Made by a program: the position numbers and the translations under genes. From an uncultured Porphyromonadaceae bacterium (GTDB lineage Bacteria > Bacteroidota > Bacteroidia > Bacteroidales > Muribaculaceae), in assembly GCA_900545955.1 (NCBI GenBank), contig URAU01000004.1, positions 107,306 to 171,305 on the forward strand: a stretch of DNA of 64,000 nucleotides, given 5' to 3'. How positions within the stretch are numbered: the stretch's first letter is position 1; every line of letters starts with the position of its first letter. Below the pieces are notes generated by a model, which made no database searches, was not told where the DNA came from, and saw only the letters and a list, made by a program, of their open reading frames with translations. Below are positions 37,618 through 47,471 of this stretch, one piece after another.

Positions 37618-40080
37618 ATGAGACATTTACTGAATTGTGCCGTTATGGCATCGCTGCTTGTGGGCGCCAGCTCGTGTAGCGATACTTTCGACGCCACAAG
37701 CGACCAGCAGGGGCGTCTCGTGCTCGATCTCAATGTGAGCCACGACGTTGCCGCTCCCGCCAACGCTCCCAAGGGCGCTCCGGCCCGCGGCGATTCGCGT
37801 GCTCCCGAGGCCAAGCAGATCACTGCCGCCGACCTCAGTCTGACGTTGCGCTCCACTTCGGGCAGCTTCGTGCAGACGTGGAGCTCACTCGCCGATTTCG
37901 ACCCTGCTCAGGATTTCCCCGTAGGCGCCTACGAGTTTGAGGCTACTTATGGCACCAAAGGCCAGGAGGGTTTCGACAGTCCTTATTATTATGGAATGAC
38001 GCAGCTCAGCATCCGTGAGAACCAGACTACGCCCGTATCCGTTACGGCTCGTCTGGCCAACGCCATGGTGAGCATCGTTTATACCGACGAGTTCAAGGGG
38101 TATTTCACTAAATACTCCACCGAGGTGCAGACCCCCAAAGCCGCTTCCATCGAGTTTACGGCCGACGAGACCCGCGCTGCATATGTCGAGACAGGCCATG
38201 TAGAGGTCTTCGCTAACGTTACCAAGCCTAACGGCCTCAGCGCCAAGCTTGCCGCCGCCTCGTTCGAGGCCGAGGCGCGCCACCACTATGTGGTGACGCT
38301 CGACATCGACGCCGGCTCCGGCACGCTCAACATAACCTTCAACTCCGACCTCGTGGAGGAAGAGGTTCCCATCGACATATCCGACCAGGTGCTCATGGCT
38401 CCCGCTCCGACGCTGGCCGCGGTTGGCTTTACCCCGGGCGAGACGCTCAAAGTGGTTGAGGGCTCGCATGCCGCAGCCGACAAGGTCCGCATGGTTGCCA
38501 CTGCCTATGGCGAGGTAGCCACGGGCGTGCTCACCACCAGCTCTGAAAGCCTTTACACGCAGCGTTTCCCCTCGAGCGTAGATTTCGCTTCGGCTCAGCC
38601 TACCGATCTCGCCGTGATGGGCAACCTCGGCTTCAAGGAGTATGGCTTCACAGGTATCAAGAGCCAGATGGCCATCGCCGACTTTACCGAACTGATTCCG
38701 CAGCTTACCTACGTTGAAGGCGGAGACAACACCTCCACATTCACCCTCGTGGCCAAAGACAAATACGCCAAAGTCAGCGAACCTCTTACGCTTACCGTCG
38801 AGGTAGAGAAGCTTCAGATGAGCGTGGTGTCCACACGGACGCTCTACGTCGACGAAGAGACCCTTTCCTTCACACTTGCCTACAACGGCAACGATGCCGA
38901 AACTGCACTTAAGGTAAGGCTTAAGAACGCTCGCGGCACATGGAGCAACGCCACAATCAGCAGCATCACTCCTGCCGGCGAAGGGCAATATACTGTAGTT
39001 GTGGAAATTCCCGCCAAGGGCGACATCGTTTTCCAATGCACGTCGGGTTCTCTCTCGACCGGAGAAATCGAGGTTAAGCGTACAGAGCCCAACCATAACG
39101 TGAACTTCGACGGCGCTGGGGCTTTTGCCACCTACGCAGTCGGCTCGCTCGGTCATAACGACGGCTCCGACGCTTCGGCCGACATGAGCTCGACCACCTT
39201 CTACCTCTCGACCGACGATTCCAGTTATTCGAAGGTCGACGTGACGGCCACCGGCTCCACCGTCCGCATCGACGGCCTGAAACCTTCAACTACCTATTAT
39301 ATCAAGGCCATGCAGGGTGGTAAGTTCTGCTCGCCCGCTGTTTTCACCACCGAGGCTACCACTCAGCTTCCCAACGGCAATATGGAGAGCTGGAGTCAGG
39401 CCGGCAGCGGCAACAACTGGGTTAACTACACTGTGGGTGCCGAGGCCTCGACTCCCTGGGGTACCAACAACCCGATGACTACAAGTCAGGGCAACGACAG
39501 AGCGTATCAGCGCATCTCCGGTACGGTGGAATCTTCTGACGGCCACAGCGGCAAGGCCGCGATGCTCCGCACCATCGGGTGGGGTAGCGGTAATGCTGCT
39601 GTTGGATCTGTGAATTTCAAGTATTCCGATGCGGGGCTGCTTCACCTTGGTGCCAGCCGTACTATCCGCCCCGAAGGCTTCAAGAGCACGTTCGGAAGTC
39701 TCGGCACCGACGACCTCGATTGCGGTATGGAGTTCGCATCGCGTCCCTCGGCTGTAACGTTCTGGTACAAGTATTCGGCCCGCAACTCTGCCGACCAGGG
39801 CCTGGCAGAGGTATGGGTTAAGGACGCCGCCGGAAATATTATCGCTTCTGGATCGCAGTATCTTTCAGCTACCTCGTATACGCAGGTCTCGATCCCCCTG
39901 AGCTACGCCGCCGGCGCCCCCAAGGGTGCGAAAATCTATGTTAAGTTCCTCTCGACTGCTGACTCCAAGTTCCTCACCGACAGCAAGGACTATTTCTCAG
40001 CTCCACCATTCGCTAACCTCAGCGACGGCAAATATGAGGGCTCGCTCCTTTATATCGACGACATCGAGCTGACTTACTAA
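37618..40080 (+). CDS. DUF4493-type lipoprotein with C-terminal PCMD-like domain
   Basis: This 820-residue protein has a lipoprotein signal (LLVGASSC, Cys20). An N-terminal DUF4493-like domain (about 30-270) contains LSLTLRSTSGSFVQTWSSLADF and FPVGAYEFEATYG. Ig-like repeats lie in the middle, with an FN3-like segment near 540-590 (STTFYLSTDDSSY, LKPSTTYYIKAM). The C-terminal ~240 residues look like the PCMD carbohydrate-binding-like fold (LPNGNMESWSQ, SAVTFWYKYSARNS, LLYIDDIELTY). It is presumably surface-exposed; glycan binding is possible but not shown. It is the first of three tandem paralogue-like genes separated by about 20 bases. Confidence 0.75.
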   Translation: MRHLLNCAVMASLLVGASSCSDTFDATSDQQGRLVLDLNVSHDVAAPANAPKGAPARGDSRAPEAKQITAADLSLTLRSTSGSFVQTWSSLADFDPAQDFPVGAYEFEATYGTKGQEGFDSPYYYGMTQLSIRENQTTPVSVTARLANAMVSIVYTDEFKGYFTKYSTEVQTPKAASIEFTADETRAAYVETGHVEVFANVTKPNGLSAKLAAASFEAEARHHYVVTLDIDAGSGTLNITFNSDLVEEEVPIDISDQVLMAPAPTLAAVGFTPGETLKVVEGSHAAADKVRMVATAYGEVATGVLTTSSESLYTQRFPSSVDFASAQPTDLAVMGNLGFKEYGFTGIKSQMAIADFTELIPQLTYVEGGDNTSTFTLVAKDKYAKVSEPLTLTVEVEKLQMSVVSTRTLYVDEETLSFTLAYNGNDAETALKVRLKNARGTWSNATISSITPAGEGQYTVVVEIPAKGDIVFQCTSGSLSTGEIEVKRTEPNHNVNFDGAGAFATYAVGSLGHNDGSDASADMSSTTFYLSTDDSSYSKVDVTATGSTVRIDGLKPSTTYYIKAMQGGKFCSPAVFTTEATTQLPNGNMESWSQAGSGNNWVNYTVGAEASTPWGTNNPMTTSQGNDRAYQRISGTVESSDGHSGKAAMLRTIGWGSGNAAVGSVNFKYSDAGLLHLGASRTIRPEGFKSTFGSLGTDDLDCGMEFASRPSAVTFWYKYSARNSADQGLAEVWVKDAAGNIIASGSQYLSATSYTQVSIPLSYAAGAPKGAKIYVKFLSTADSKFLTDSKDYFSAPPFANLSDGKYEGSLLYIDDIELTY

Positions 40081-40101
40081 TCTTAACTCCGACTATCTGA
40101 T

Positions 40102-41412
40102 ATGAAAACCGATATAATTTCATTGGCCGTCGTGGCCGCTGCCGCCTTCGCAGGATTTACCTCCTGCTCCGACACATGGACCAACGACCTGGCAGAAGAA
40201 GAGAAGGGTACGCTCAACACCGAAAGCATCCTCGCCTCGGTCAATACCTACGAGGCTGAGAAAGAGGATGCTCAGGGAGCGAAGGCGCCCGAATCTCGTG
40301 CCGTCACCGACCTCAGCCCGTTTATCGTCGAGGTTGTAAAGTCAGACGGCTCGAAAGTAGCTTCCTGGACCTACGCCACGATGCCTCCGGCACCGACCTT
40401 CGCTGTTGGCACCTACACCGTGCGCGTGAAATCGCACAACCCCCAGCCCGTGGAATGGGAGAAACCCTACTACGCCGGCGAACAGCAGTTCCAGATCAAA
40501 GCCAACGATGTGACCGACGTCGACCCCATTGTCTGCACTCTGGCCAACGTACGCGTCTCGATTAGTGTCACTGAGGCCCTTAAAAACGCTTCGGCTGACG
40601 ATGTCAATATTACCATCAGCGGCGAACCGGGCGTAGACCTCGAATATGGTCTTAATGAGACCCGTTCGGGCTATTTCGCCTACACCGAAGGCCTTTCAAC
40701 CATGAAGGTTCATTTTGAAGGCACCGTAAGCGGCGCCCGCGAGGATTTTACCCACGTGCTCAAGGACATTAAGCCCGGTCAGCATCGCAAAGTATTTTTC
40801 GCCCTGCGCGTCAACCCCAATCCTCCCGCCGACGAGACCGGTAATATCGAAATTCCCGAGGGTGAAGGTGTTATGGTTGACTGCGGTGTTACAACTTATG
40901 AAGTTGACGGCACCGTAAGCAGCAAAGAGGATGTCATTGACGATAGCGGCCGTCCCGGTCAGGAAGATGGCGGCGATGACCCCGACCCCGAAAAACCTGA
41001 TGCTGACAAGGCCATCACCTTCAGCAGCTCGACGCTCGACCTCGAAGGCGCAAACATGGCCGAGGAATTCGGCGAAGAGGAGGGGTTGAAGGCCGCCGTG
41101 GTCGACATCCATAGCGAAAACGGCGTGAAGTCGCTCAAGGTGAAGATTATTTCCGACTTCCTCACCGAGGATATGCTCAGCGGAATCGGCCTGACAAGTC
41201 AGTTCGACCTCGCCGATCCGGGCGAGTATGCCACTGGTCTTGCCGGACTTGGATTCCCGACTGCTGCCGAGGTAAATGGTGCCCACGACCTCCAGTTCAA
41301 CATCACCAAGTTCATCCCGCTGATTTTCGAGGAGGGCGACCATAAGTTTGAAATCACCGTGACCGATTCCAAAGGTCTTGTAAAGACAATGGTTCTCCTT
41401 ATCCGTGTATAA
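40102..41412 (+). CDS. DUF4493-type lipoprotein, short form
   Basis: This 436-residue protein has a lipoprotein signal (AAAFAGFTSC, Cys22) and a DUF4493-like domain (FIVEVVKSDGSKVASWTYATMP, FAVGTYTVRVKSHNPQPVEWEKPYYAG). A linker rich in Pro and acidic residues follows (DDPDPEKPDADK), then a single Ig-like domain of about 130 residues. It lacks the C-terminal PCMD-like domain of its two neighbours. It sits 21 bases after the first gene and 20 bases before the third, so it is cotranscribed. Function is unknown. Confidence 0.7.
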   Translation: MKTDIISLAVVAAAAFAGFTSCSDTWTNDLAEEEKGTLNTESILASVNTYEAEKEDAQGAKAPESRAVTDLSPFIVEVVKSDGSKVASWTYATMPPAPTFAVGTYTVRVKSHNPQPVEWEKPYYAGEQQFQIKANDVTDVDPIVCTLANVRVSISVTEALKNASADDVNITISGEPGVDLEYGLNETRSGYFAYTEGLSTMKVHFEGTVSGAREDFTHVLKDIKPGQHRKVFFALRVNPNPPADETGNIEIPEGEGVMVDCGVTTYEVDGTVSSKEDVIDDSGRPGQEDGGDDPDPEKPDADKAITFSSSTLDLEGANMAEEFGEEEGLKAAVVDIHSENGVKSLKVKIISDFLTEDMLSGIGLTSQFDLADPGEYATGLAGLGFPTAAEVNGAHDLQFNITKFIPLIFEEGDHKFEITVTDSKGLVKTMVLLIRV

Positions 41413-41432
41413 CCCCGCAAACTACTGAACAG

Positions 41433-43700
41433 ATGAAAAACAAAGCATTAATTTCGCTTGCAGCCGCATTCGCGGCCATGCTGACGTTCAGCGGTTGCAG
41501 CGACGAAATAAACTATGATTCGCCGGACGACGGCCAGGGCCGCGTGCTCATCCGTCCGATGCTCAACAACGACGTGAGCGGCACCGTAACCACCGGTGGC
41601 AAGAAGGCCCCCTCACGCGCCGGCGGCGTGGCAAGCGACGAACTTGCCGCCAAGACCCTTATCTGGATCTCCAACAGCAAAGGACTCGTGCGCAAGTTCG
41701 ACGGCGTAGGGCAGGTGCCCGCCGAGGGTATCTGGCTGAATTCCGACAACTACATCGCCGAGGCATGGACGGGCGACTCCGTTTCGGCCTCGTTCGACAA
41801 GAAGTACTTCAAGGCCCGCGAGCCGTTCACCATCTCCAAAGGCCAGACCATACAGATCGACCTCGAACTGAAAATCTCCAACGTTGTGGTCGAGGTGGAA
41901 TACGACGACGAAGTTAAGGATCTGCTGGTCACACCTTCGGTAACAGCCGGCCATAAGCGCGGTACGCTTACCTTCGAGGGCTTGGATATGGAGAAAACTC
42001 CCGGCTACTTCATGATGCCTTCCTACGATAAGAACATCGCCTACACCTTCACCGCCAAGACTGCCGACGGCGCTGACGTGAAGAAGGAGGGTGTAATCGA
42101 AAATGCCCGTTCTGGCTACAAATACAAACTCAAGGTTGTTTACAACAATGGTGGCGGCCAGGACCCCATCGGCGCCGGACTCTTCCAGATTGTGGTCGAC
42201 GAGAGCGAAATCGTAGTCGAGGACCATATCCTCATCGAATCGGCTCCCGTAATCAGTGGCATCGGCTTCGACCTTGCCACTCCCGTAGTGGGCGAGGCCG
42301 GCAAACTCGAGACGCGCAAGCTCTGGATTCAGAGCGTATCCGCTCTCAAGGCCGTTGAAATCAGCTGCCCGACGGGCTTCGATGCGCTCGGCATCGGTGG
42401 AAACGACTTCGAAATCTTCGGAATGCAACCCTCTGTGGCCGACGCTCTTGCCGCACACGGCTTCAGCTACATCCACCAGAAGCACACCGGCGAGGCCATC
42501 AATCCCGAATTCGAGGAGATGAAACTCGTATTCGACGAGGCATTCATGAACCTTCTACCCAACGGCGAGCATGAAATCACTATCCGCGCCACCGACGCCA
42601 ACGGACGCACGGGTGTGGCCGTCATGAAGGTCATCCTCACTGACGCCAGCGTGCAGACCGTAGAACTCCCCGCCGCCTCGCCTGCCGTATGGGCCACCCG
42701 GGCCACGATTACCGGCACCGTACTTAAAGACGGCATCGAGAACCACGGCTTCAACTACCGCGAAGCCGGAACCCAGCAGTGGAGCTTCGTGGCAGCCGGT
42801 GCCGGACAGTCGGGCGCCCGTCGTCGCGCCGCCCGCAGGGCTCCCGCAGTCGGCTCGAACTATTCGGCAGTGCTCACGGATCTCAAACCCGGAACGACCT
42901 ACGAGTATCAGGCCGTATGCACCGGATTCGAATCTTCCATCGCCCGCTTCACCACCGAGGAAGCTCTTCAGCTCAAGAACGCAAGTCTGGAGGAATGGAC
43001 TAGCGCCAAGTGTATGAACGACCGTAAGAATGTGCTGATTCCCGCCTCAAGCGAGGCCGATATGTTCTGGGACAGCGGTAACCACGGCTCGGCCACTATG
43101 AGCAAGGAAGTAACTCAGCAGGCTACCGACAAGGTTCACTCCGGCCAGTACTCGGCCAAGCTCTGCAGTCAGTTTGTCGGCGTAGGCTCTCTTGGCAAGT
43201 TCGCCGCAGGCAACCTTTTCGTGGGCAAATATCTCAAGACCGACGGCACCGACGGCATACTCGGCTGGGGGCGTCCGTTCACCTCGCGCCCGACGGCTCT
43301 ACGCGTGTGGGTTCACTATACCCCGGGCACCGTCGAATACGACAACCCCAATGTTTCCGACATCGTGAAAGGTCAGCCTGACAAGGGCATCATCTACGTG
43401 GCCATCGTCGACGGCTCAACCAAGGAAGCCGAAGGCACTTCCTGGCCTGTTGTCGTCAAGACCAAAGGAGCTGAACTCTTCCACAAAACCGACAGCAACG
43501 TAATCGGCTACGGCGAGAAGATTTTCACCGAGACTACCGCCGGCAGCGACCTCGTAATGGTAGAGATTCCCATCTCATACACGCGCACCGACCTCAAGGC
43601 TTCGAACATCATCATAACCTGTTCGGCTTCGAAGGGTGGTGATTACTTCGCCGGAGGCGACTCCGTGATGTATCTCGACAACTTCGAGCTCGTATACTGA
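41433..43700 (+). CDS. DUF4493-type lipoprotein with C-terminal PCMD-like domain
   Basis: This 755-residue protein has a lipoprotein signal (FAAMLTFSGC, Cys22) and a DUF4493-like N-terminal domain (LIWISNSKGLVRKFDGVGQVP, IWLNSDNYIAEAWTGDSV). An Ig/FN3-like centre (LKPGTTYEYQAVCTG) is followed by a PCMD-like C-terminus (LKNASLEEWTSAKC, SRPTALRVWVHYTPG, SVMYLDNFELVY). Domain order is the same as in the first gene of the cluster, so the two probably arose by duplication. It closes the operon, and a GC-rich hairpin follows. Confidence 0.75.
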   Translation: MKNKALISLAAAFAAMLTFSGCSDEINYDSPDDGQGRVLIRPMLNNDVSGTVTTGGKKAPSRAGGVASDELAAKTLIWISNSKGLVRKFDGVGQVPAEGIWLNSDNYIAEAWTGDSVSASFDKKYFKAREPFTISKGQTIQIDLELKISNVVVEVEYDDEVKDLLVTPSVTAGHKRGTLTFEGLDMEKTPGYFMMPSYDKNIAYTFTAKTADGADVKKEGVIENARSGYKYKLKVVYNNGGGQDPIGAGLFQIVVDESEIVVEDHILIESAPVISGIGFDLATPVVGEAGKLETRKLWIQSVSALKAVEISCPTGFDALGIGGNDFEIFGMQPSVADALAAHGFSYIHQKHTGEAINPEFEEMKLVFDEAFMNLLPNGEHEITIRATDANGRTGVAVMKVILTDASVQTVELPAASPAVWATRATITGTVLKDGIENHGFNYREAGTQQWSFVAAGAGQSGARRRAARRAPAVGSNYSAVLTDLKPGTTYEYQAVCTGFESSIARFTTEEALQLKNASLEEWTSAKCMNDRKNVLIPASSEADMFWDSGNHGSATMSKEVTQQATDKVHSGQYSAKLCSQFVGVGSLGKFAAGNLFVGKYLKTDGTDGILGWGRPFTSRPTALRVWVHYTPGTVEYDNPNVSDIVKGQPDKGIIYVAIVDGSTKEAEGTSWPVVVKTKGAELFHKTDSNVIGYGEKIFTETTAGSDLVMVEIPISYTRTDLKASNIIITCSASKGGDYFAGGDSVMYLDNFELVY

Positions 43701-43721
43701 TTATAATGCCCTAATATATCG

Positions 43722-43754
43722 GGAGGGTGCCGCACTTTGAATGCGGCACCCTCC
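43722..43754. terminator. Hairpin between convergent DUF4493-type and nifJ genes
   Basis: GGAGGGTGCCGCA (43722-43734) pairs perfectly with TGCGGCACCCTCC (43742-43754). T tracts are weak on both sides, but the position between convergent genes suits a bidirectional terminator. Confidence 0.65.
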
Positions 43755-43777
43755 TGTCGTTATGTAAGGTTGCAATT

Positions 43778-46700
43778 TCAGGCTTTGGCCGTAGCTGCCA
43801 GACCGCGGATAATGATATTGATCAGGCGAGTGCGGTCCGACAGTTTCTGACGCAGGCGCTTGGCGTCGGCGGGAGCCACGAGGCGGATATCGGCGTAGCG
43901 GTCCTCACCGTCGAGGAAGGCATTGAGGCCGTCGAGAGTCAGCGTGGAGGCCGCAGGCGAATCGTCGGTAAGTGTCGGGCGTCCGTCAGGACCGGGAATT
44001 GCCGGATTGAAGCGGTACACCGGCCAGTAGCCCTGCGCCACCGCTTCGCGCTCCTCTACAATCGAGTGTCCGAGCCCTTTGCGGATGCCGTGGTTGATGC
44101 ATGGGCAGTAGCATATCACTATCGAGGGGCCGGGATAAGCTTCGGCCTCGCGCAGCGCGTCGATTGTATGCTGATAGTCGGCTCCGAGAGCTACGGAGGC
44201 CACGTAGACCGTCCCGTAGGTCATCATCATGCGTCCGAGGTCCTTCTTGAATGTCCGCTTGCCGGCGGGGGAGTACTTGGTGACCGCCCCGAGCGGCGTG
44301 GCTTTCGATGTTTGACCGCCGGTGTTGGCATAGCACTCGGTATCCATCACCAGCAGATTGATGTCTTCGCCCGAGGCGAGCACATGGTCGAGTCCGGCGA
44401 ATCCGATATCGTACGCCCATCCGTCGCCGCCTATAGCCCATACGGATTTCTTGCCGAGTACATCCTCATTGGCGTGGATAATGGCGAGAGGTCCGTCGGC
44501 GATTCGTTCAGCCGGGAGAGCGGCGAGCTGACGGGTTACTTCCTGTCCGGCGCTGTAGGAGCCTTCGGGATCGTTGGCCGCGGCGGTCCAGGCGCGCAAG
44601 GCGTCGGCGAGCGGCTTCGGGAGCGACGTGTCGGCGAGAGCCTCGGCTACAGCGGCTCCGACGGCCTCGCGGCGCTGTCGCAGGCTCAGGGCCATGCCGT
44701 AGCCGTATTCGGCATTGTCCTCGAAGAGCGAATTGCCCCACGCCGGGCCGCGGCCGTCGAGCCGGCGCGAGCAGTAGGCGTTGCTGGGGTAGTTGGCGCC
44801 CCATACCGAGGAGCATCCGGTGGCGTTGGCAATGAGCAGCCGTTCGCCGAAAAGCTGCGTGAGCAGTTTCACGTATGGCGACTCGCCGCAGCCGGCGCAA
44901 CAGCCCGAGAACTCAAGCAGAGGCTGGTGGAACTGTGAGCCATTGATTGTGAAGCGTTCTACCGGCGGCTGTTTGTCGGATACTCTTGTCTCGCAGTATT
45001 CGAGCAGCGGAATCTGCAACGGAAGTTGTGTGGCAATTGGCTTCATTGTCAAGGCGTGGCCCGGACAGATTATCGCGCACGAAGAGCATCCCGTGCAGTC
45101 CTCGGAGTAGACCTGGATGCGGAAGTGGTAGCCTTCCGTTCCTTTGGCCGTGGCAGGTCGGGTGGTGAGACCTGCGGGAGCGGCTTCCAGTTCTGCGTCG
45201 GAGAGCAAGTAGGGGCGTATGGCGGCGTGAGGGCAGACAAGCGAACACTCCGTGCACTGCACGCACTTCGAGAAATCCCATTCAGGCACATCGATGGCAA
45301 TCCGGCGCTTCTCGAAGGCCGTGGTTCCCATCGGCATCGTACCGTTGGCCGTGAAGGCAGATACGGGCAGCTCGTTTCCCTCCAGGCGGATACACGGCTG
45401 CGAGATTTTGTGGAAGAAGTCCACGGTTGAGAGCAGCCGGTTGCCCGTCTGCGGAGCATAGACGGCGCCCTTGAGCGCATCGGTATCCGTGGCGCTGGCC
45501 CATTCGGGCGGAACGGCCACACGGCGCAGGCCCTGCAGGGCAGCGTCCACAGCCTGGATGTTGGCATTTACGTCGGCCTCGCCTTCGTGGATGTAGGTTT
45601 CGGTGATTTTCTGCTTGAGCTGGGCGATTGCCGTATCGAACGGAATGAGGCCGGAGAGATGGAGGTAAACGGTCTCCATAATCATATTCACCCTTACGCC
45701 GAGGCCGAAGCGGGCGGCTATCGCCTGGGCGTCGATGGCGTAAAAGGCTATATTGCGTTGCGCGATGGCGCGCCGCAGTGTGGCGGGAAGGCGCGTCGAC
45801 ATATCCTCGTCGGTCCACGCGCAGTTGAGCACGAGGGTACCCCCGTCGCGCAGACGGTCCACGAGGCGGAAGCGGTCTACATATGTGTCCTTGTTGCAAC
45901 CCACATAGTCGGCATTCTCAATGGTATATTCGGCATGAATTGGTTCCGGAGCGATACGGAGCTCCGAGGTGGTATAGCCGCCGGATTTTTTTGCCGAATA
46001 TGTGAAGAACGCCTGCGCGTATAGGCCTTCGGTATCGCCGATTATGCCGGCCGCCTGCTTTGTGGCGCCCACGGTACCGTCGGAACCCATGCCGAAAAAT
46101 ATGGCCTGGTGCAGACCTTTGTCGGAAAGGCTGTAAGTCGTGTCGACATCAAGCGAGAGCCGGGTTACATCGTCGGTGATGCCGACGGTGAAAAACTGCC
46201 GCGGAGTGGGAGAAAGCGCCTCGTCGACCACGGCCTTCACCATTGCGGGTGAAAAATCCTTGCTCGAAAGGCCGTAGCGGCCGCCTATTATGCGGACATC
46301 GCCGAAGCGATGGGTCATCAGCGCCGTGGCCACATCCTTGAATAGCGGTTCGCCCTCGGCTCCGGCCTCCCTGGTACGGTCGAGCGTAACGATGGTGCGG
46401 GCCGTAGGTGGAATCGCCGCCACGAGGTCGGCCGAACTGAAGGGGCGGTAGAGGCGCACTTTGATCTGCCCCACACGGTAGCCGCGCCGGTTGAGGTCGG
46501 CCACGGTCTGCTCGATTACCTCGCAGCTCGAAGCCATCGATACGAGCACCACCTCGGCATCGGGCGCGCCGACATAGTCGAAGAGGTGGTATTGGCGTCC
46601 GGTAGCTTTGGCCACGCGGTCCATCACTCCCTGCACGATTGTGGGGAATGCCATGTAGGATGGATTGGAGGCCTCGACGTTCTGGAAATATACGTCGGGA

Positions 46701-47356
46701 TTCTGGGCCGACCCGCGTAGGGTGGGGTGGTCCGGGTTCAGAGCCATGGCGCGGAATCGCGCTATCGCCTCGCGGTCGATCAGCGGCCATATTGTCTCGT
46801 AGTCGATAACGTCGATTGTGGCCATCTGGCCCGAGGTGCGCCAGCCGTCGAAGAAGTGAAGCACCGGCATGCTCCCCTCAATGGCTGCCAGATGGGCTAC
46901 AAGGGCGAGATCCATCGTCTCCTGCACGGACGCCGAGGCGAGGATGGAGAAGCCGGTGGTTCGCGTGGCCATCACGTCGCTGTGGTCGCCGAAGATACTC
47001 AGCGCGTGGGTGGCGAGCGAGCGGGCGCCGACGTGGAATACCGCCGGAACCATGTTTCCGGCCATCTTGAACATGTTGGGGAGCATCAGCATCAGCCCCT
47101 GCGAATTGGTGAACGTCGTAGCGAGCGACCCTGCGGCCAGAGCGCCGTGGCAGGCTCCGGCAGCGCCAAGCTCGCTTTCGAGTTCCTCGACGCGCATAGG
47201 CACTCCCATGTAGTTCTTACGTCCCTTCATACCCCATTTCTGGGCAATCTCGCCCATAGAGGCCACGGGTGTGATGGGGTAGATGGTGGCCACGTCGCTC
47301 AGTGCGTAGGCTATGTGGGTGGCGGCCGTACAGCCGTCCATTATCTGTCTGGTCAT
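43778..47356 (-). CDS. nifJ: Pyruvate:ferredoxin (flavodoxin) oxidoreductase
   Basis: This 1192-residue single-chain enzyme oxidises pyruvate to acetyl-CoA and CO2 and reduces ferredoxin. The N-terminal pyrimidine-binding domain (MTRQIMDGCTAATHIAYALSD) is followed by domains II-IV. Two 4Fe-4S clusters lie in CVQCTECSLVCP and CTGCSSCAIICPGH. The TPP-binding region reads GDGWAYDIGFAGLDHVLASGE with LLVMDTECYANTGGQTSKATPLG. Length is typical. It is last in the row frc-oxc-AEC-nifJ but is separated by a GC hairpin and about 115 bases, so it may be only partly coexpressed. Confidence 0.97.
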   Translation of the reverse strand: MTRQIMDGCTAATHIAYALSDVATIYPITPVASMGEIAQKWGMKGRKNYMGVPMRVEELESELGAAGACHGALAAGSLATTFTNSQGLMLMLPNMFKMAGNMVPAVFHVGARSLATHALSIFGDHSDVMATRTTGFSILASASVQETMDLALVAHLAAIEGSMPVLHFFDGWRTSGQMATIDVIDYETIWPLIDREAIARFRAMALNPDHPTLRGSAQNPDVYFQNVEASNPSYMAFPTIVQGVMDRVAKATGRQYHLFDYVGAPDAEVVLVSMASSCEVIEQTVADLNRRGYRVGQIKVRLYRPFSSADLVAAIPPTARTIVTLDRTREAGAEGEPLFKDVATALMTHRFGDVRIIGGRYGLSSKDFSPAMVKAVVDEALSPTPRQFFTVGITDDVTRLSLDVDTTYSLSDKGLHQAIFFGMGSDGTVGATKQAAGIIGDTEGLYAQAFFTYSAKKSGGYTTSELRIAPEPIHAEYTIENADYVGCNKDTYVDRFRLVDRLRDGGTLVLNCAWTDEDMSTRLPATLRRAIAQRNIAFYAIDAQAIAARFGLGVRVNMIMETVYLHLSGLIPFDTAIAQLKQKITETYIHEGEADVNANIQAVDAALQGLRRVAVPPEWASATDTDALKGAVYAPQTGNRLLSTVDFFHKISQPCIRLEGNELPVSAFTANGTMPMGTTAFEKRRIAIDVPEWDFSKCVQCTECSLVCPHAAIRPYLLSDAELEAAPAGLTTRPATAKGTEGYHFRIQVYSEDCTGCSSCAIICPGHALTMKPIATQLPLQIPLLEYCETRVSDKQPPVERFTINGSQFHQPLLEFSGCCAGCGESPYVKLLTQLFGERLLIANATGCSSVWGANYPSNAYCSRRLDGRGPAWGNSLFEDNAEYGYGMALSLRQRREAVGAAVAEALADTSLPKPLADALRAWTAAANDPEGSYSAGQEVTRQLAALPAERIADGPLAIIHANEDVLGKKSVWAIGGDGWAYDIGFAGLDHVLASGEDINLLVMDTECYANTGGQTSKATPLGAVTKYSPAGKRTFKKDLGRMMMTYGTVYVASVALGADYQHTIDALREAEAYPGPSIVICYCPCINHGIRKGLGHSIVEEREAVAQGYWPVYRFNPAIPGPDGRPTLTDDSPAASTLTLDGLNAFLDGEDRYADIRLVAPADAKRLRQKLSDRTRLINIIIRGLAATAKA

Positions 47357-47375
47357 AGTGTGATTCGTAAAAGAG

Positions 47376-47416
47376 CCGGGCCGCCCACTGCGGTGTGAGC
47401 AGGGAGAGCGGCCCGG
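47376..47416 (-). terminator. GC hairpin between the AEC carrier and nifJ
   Basis: CCGGGCCGC (47376-47384) pairs with GCGGCCCGG (47408-47416). On the minus strand the hairpin is followed by CTCTTTTAC. It lies upstream of nifJ and downstream of the preceding minus-strand unit boundary, so it probably reduces read-through. Confidence 0.55.
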
Positions 47417-47471
47417 AGTCGGAAGAACTATAGAGTTATAAAGGGAACAGTGTCCGACGGTCGACGTGGCG

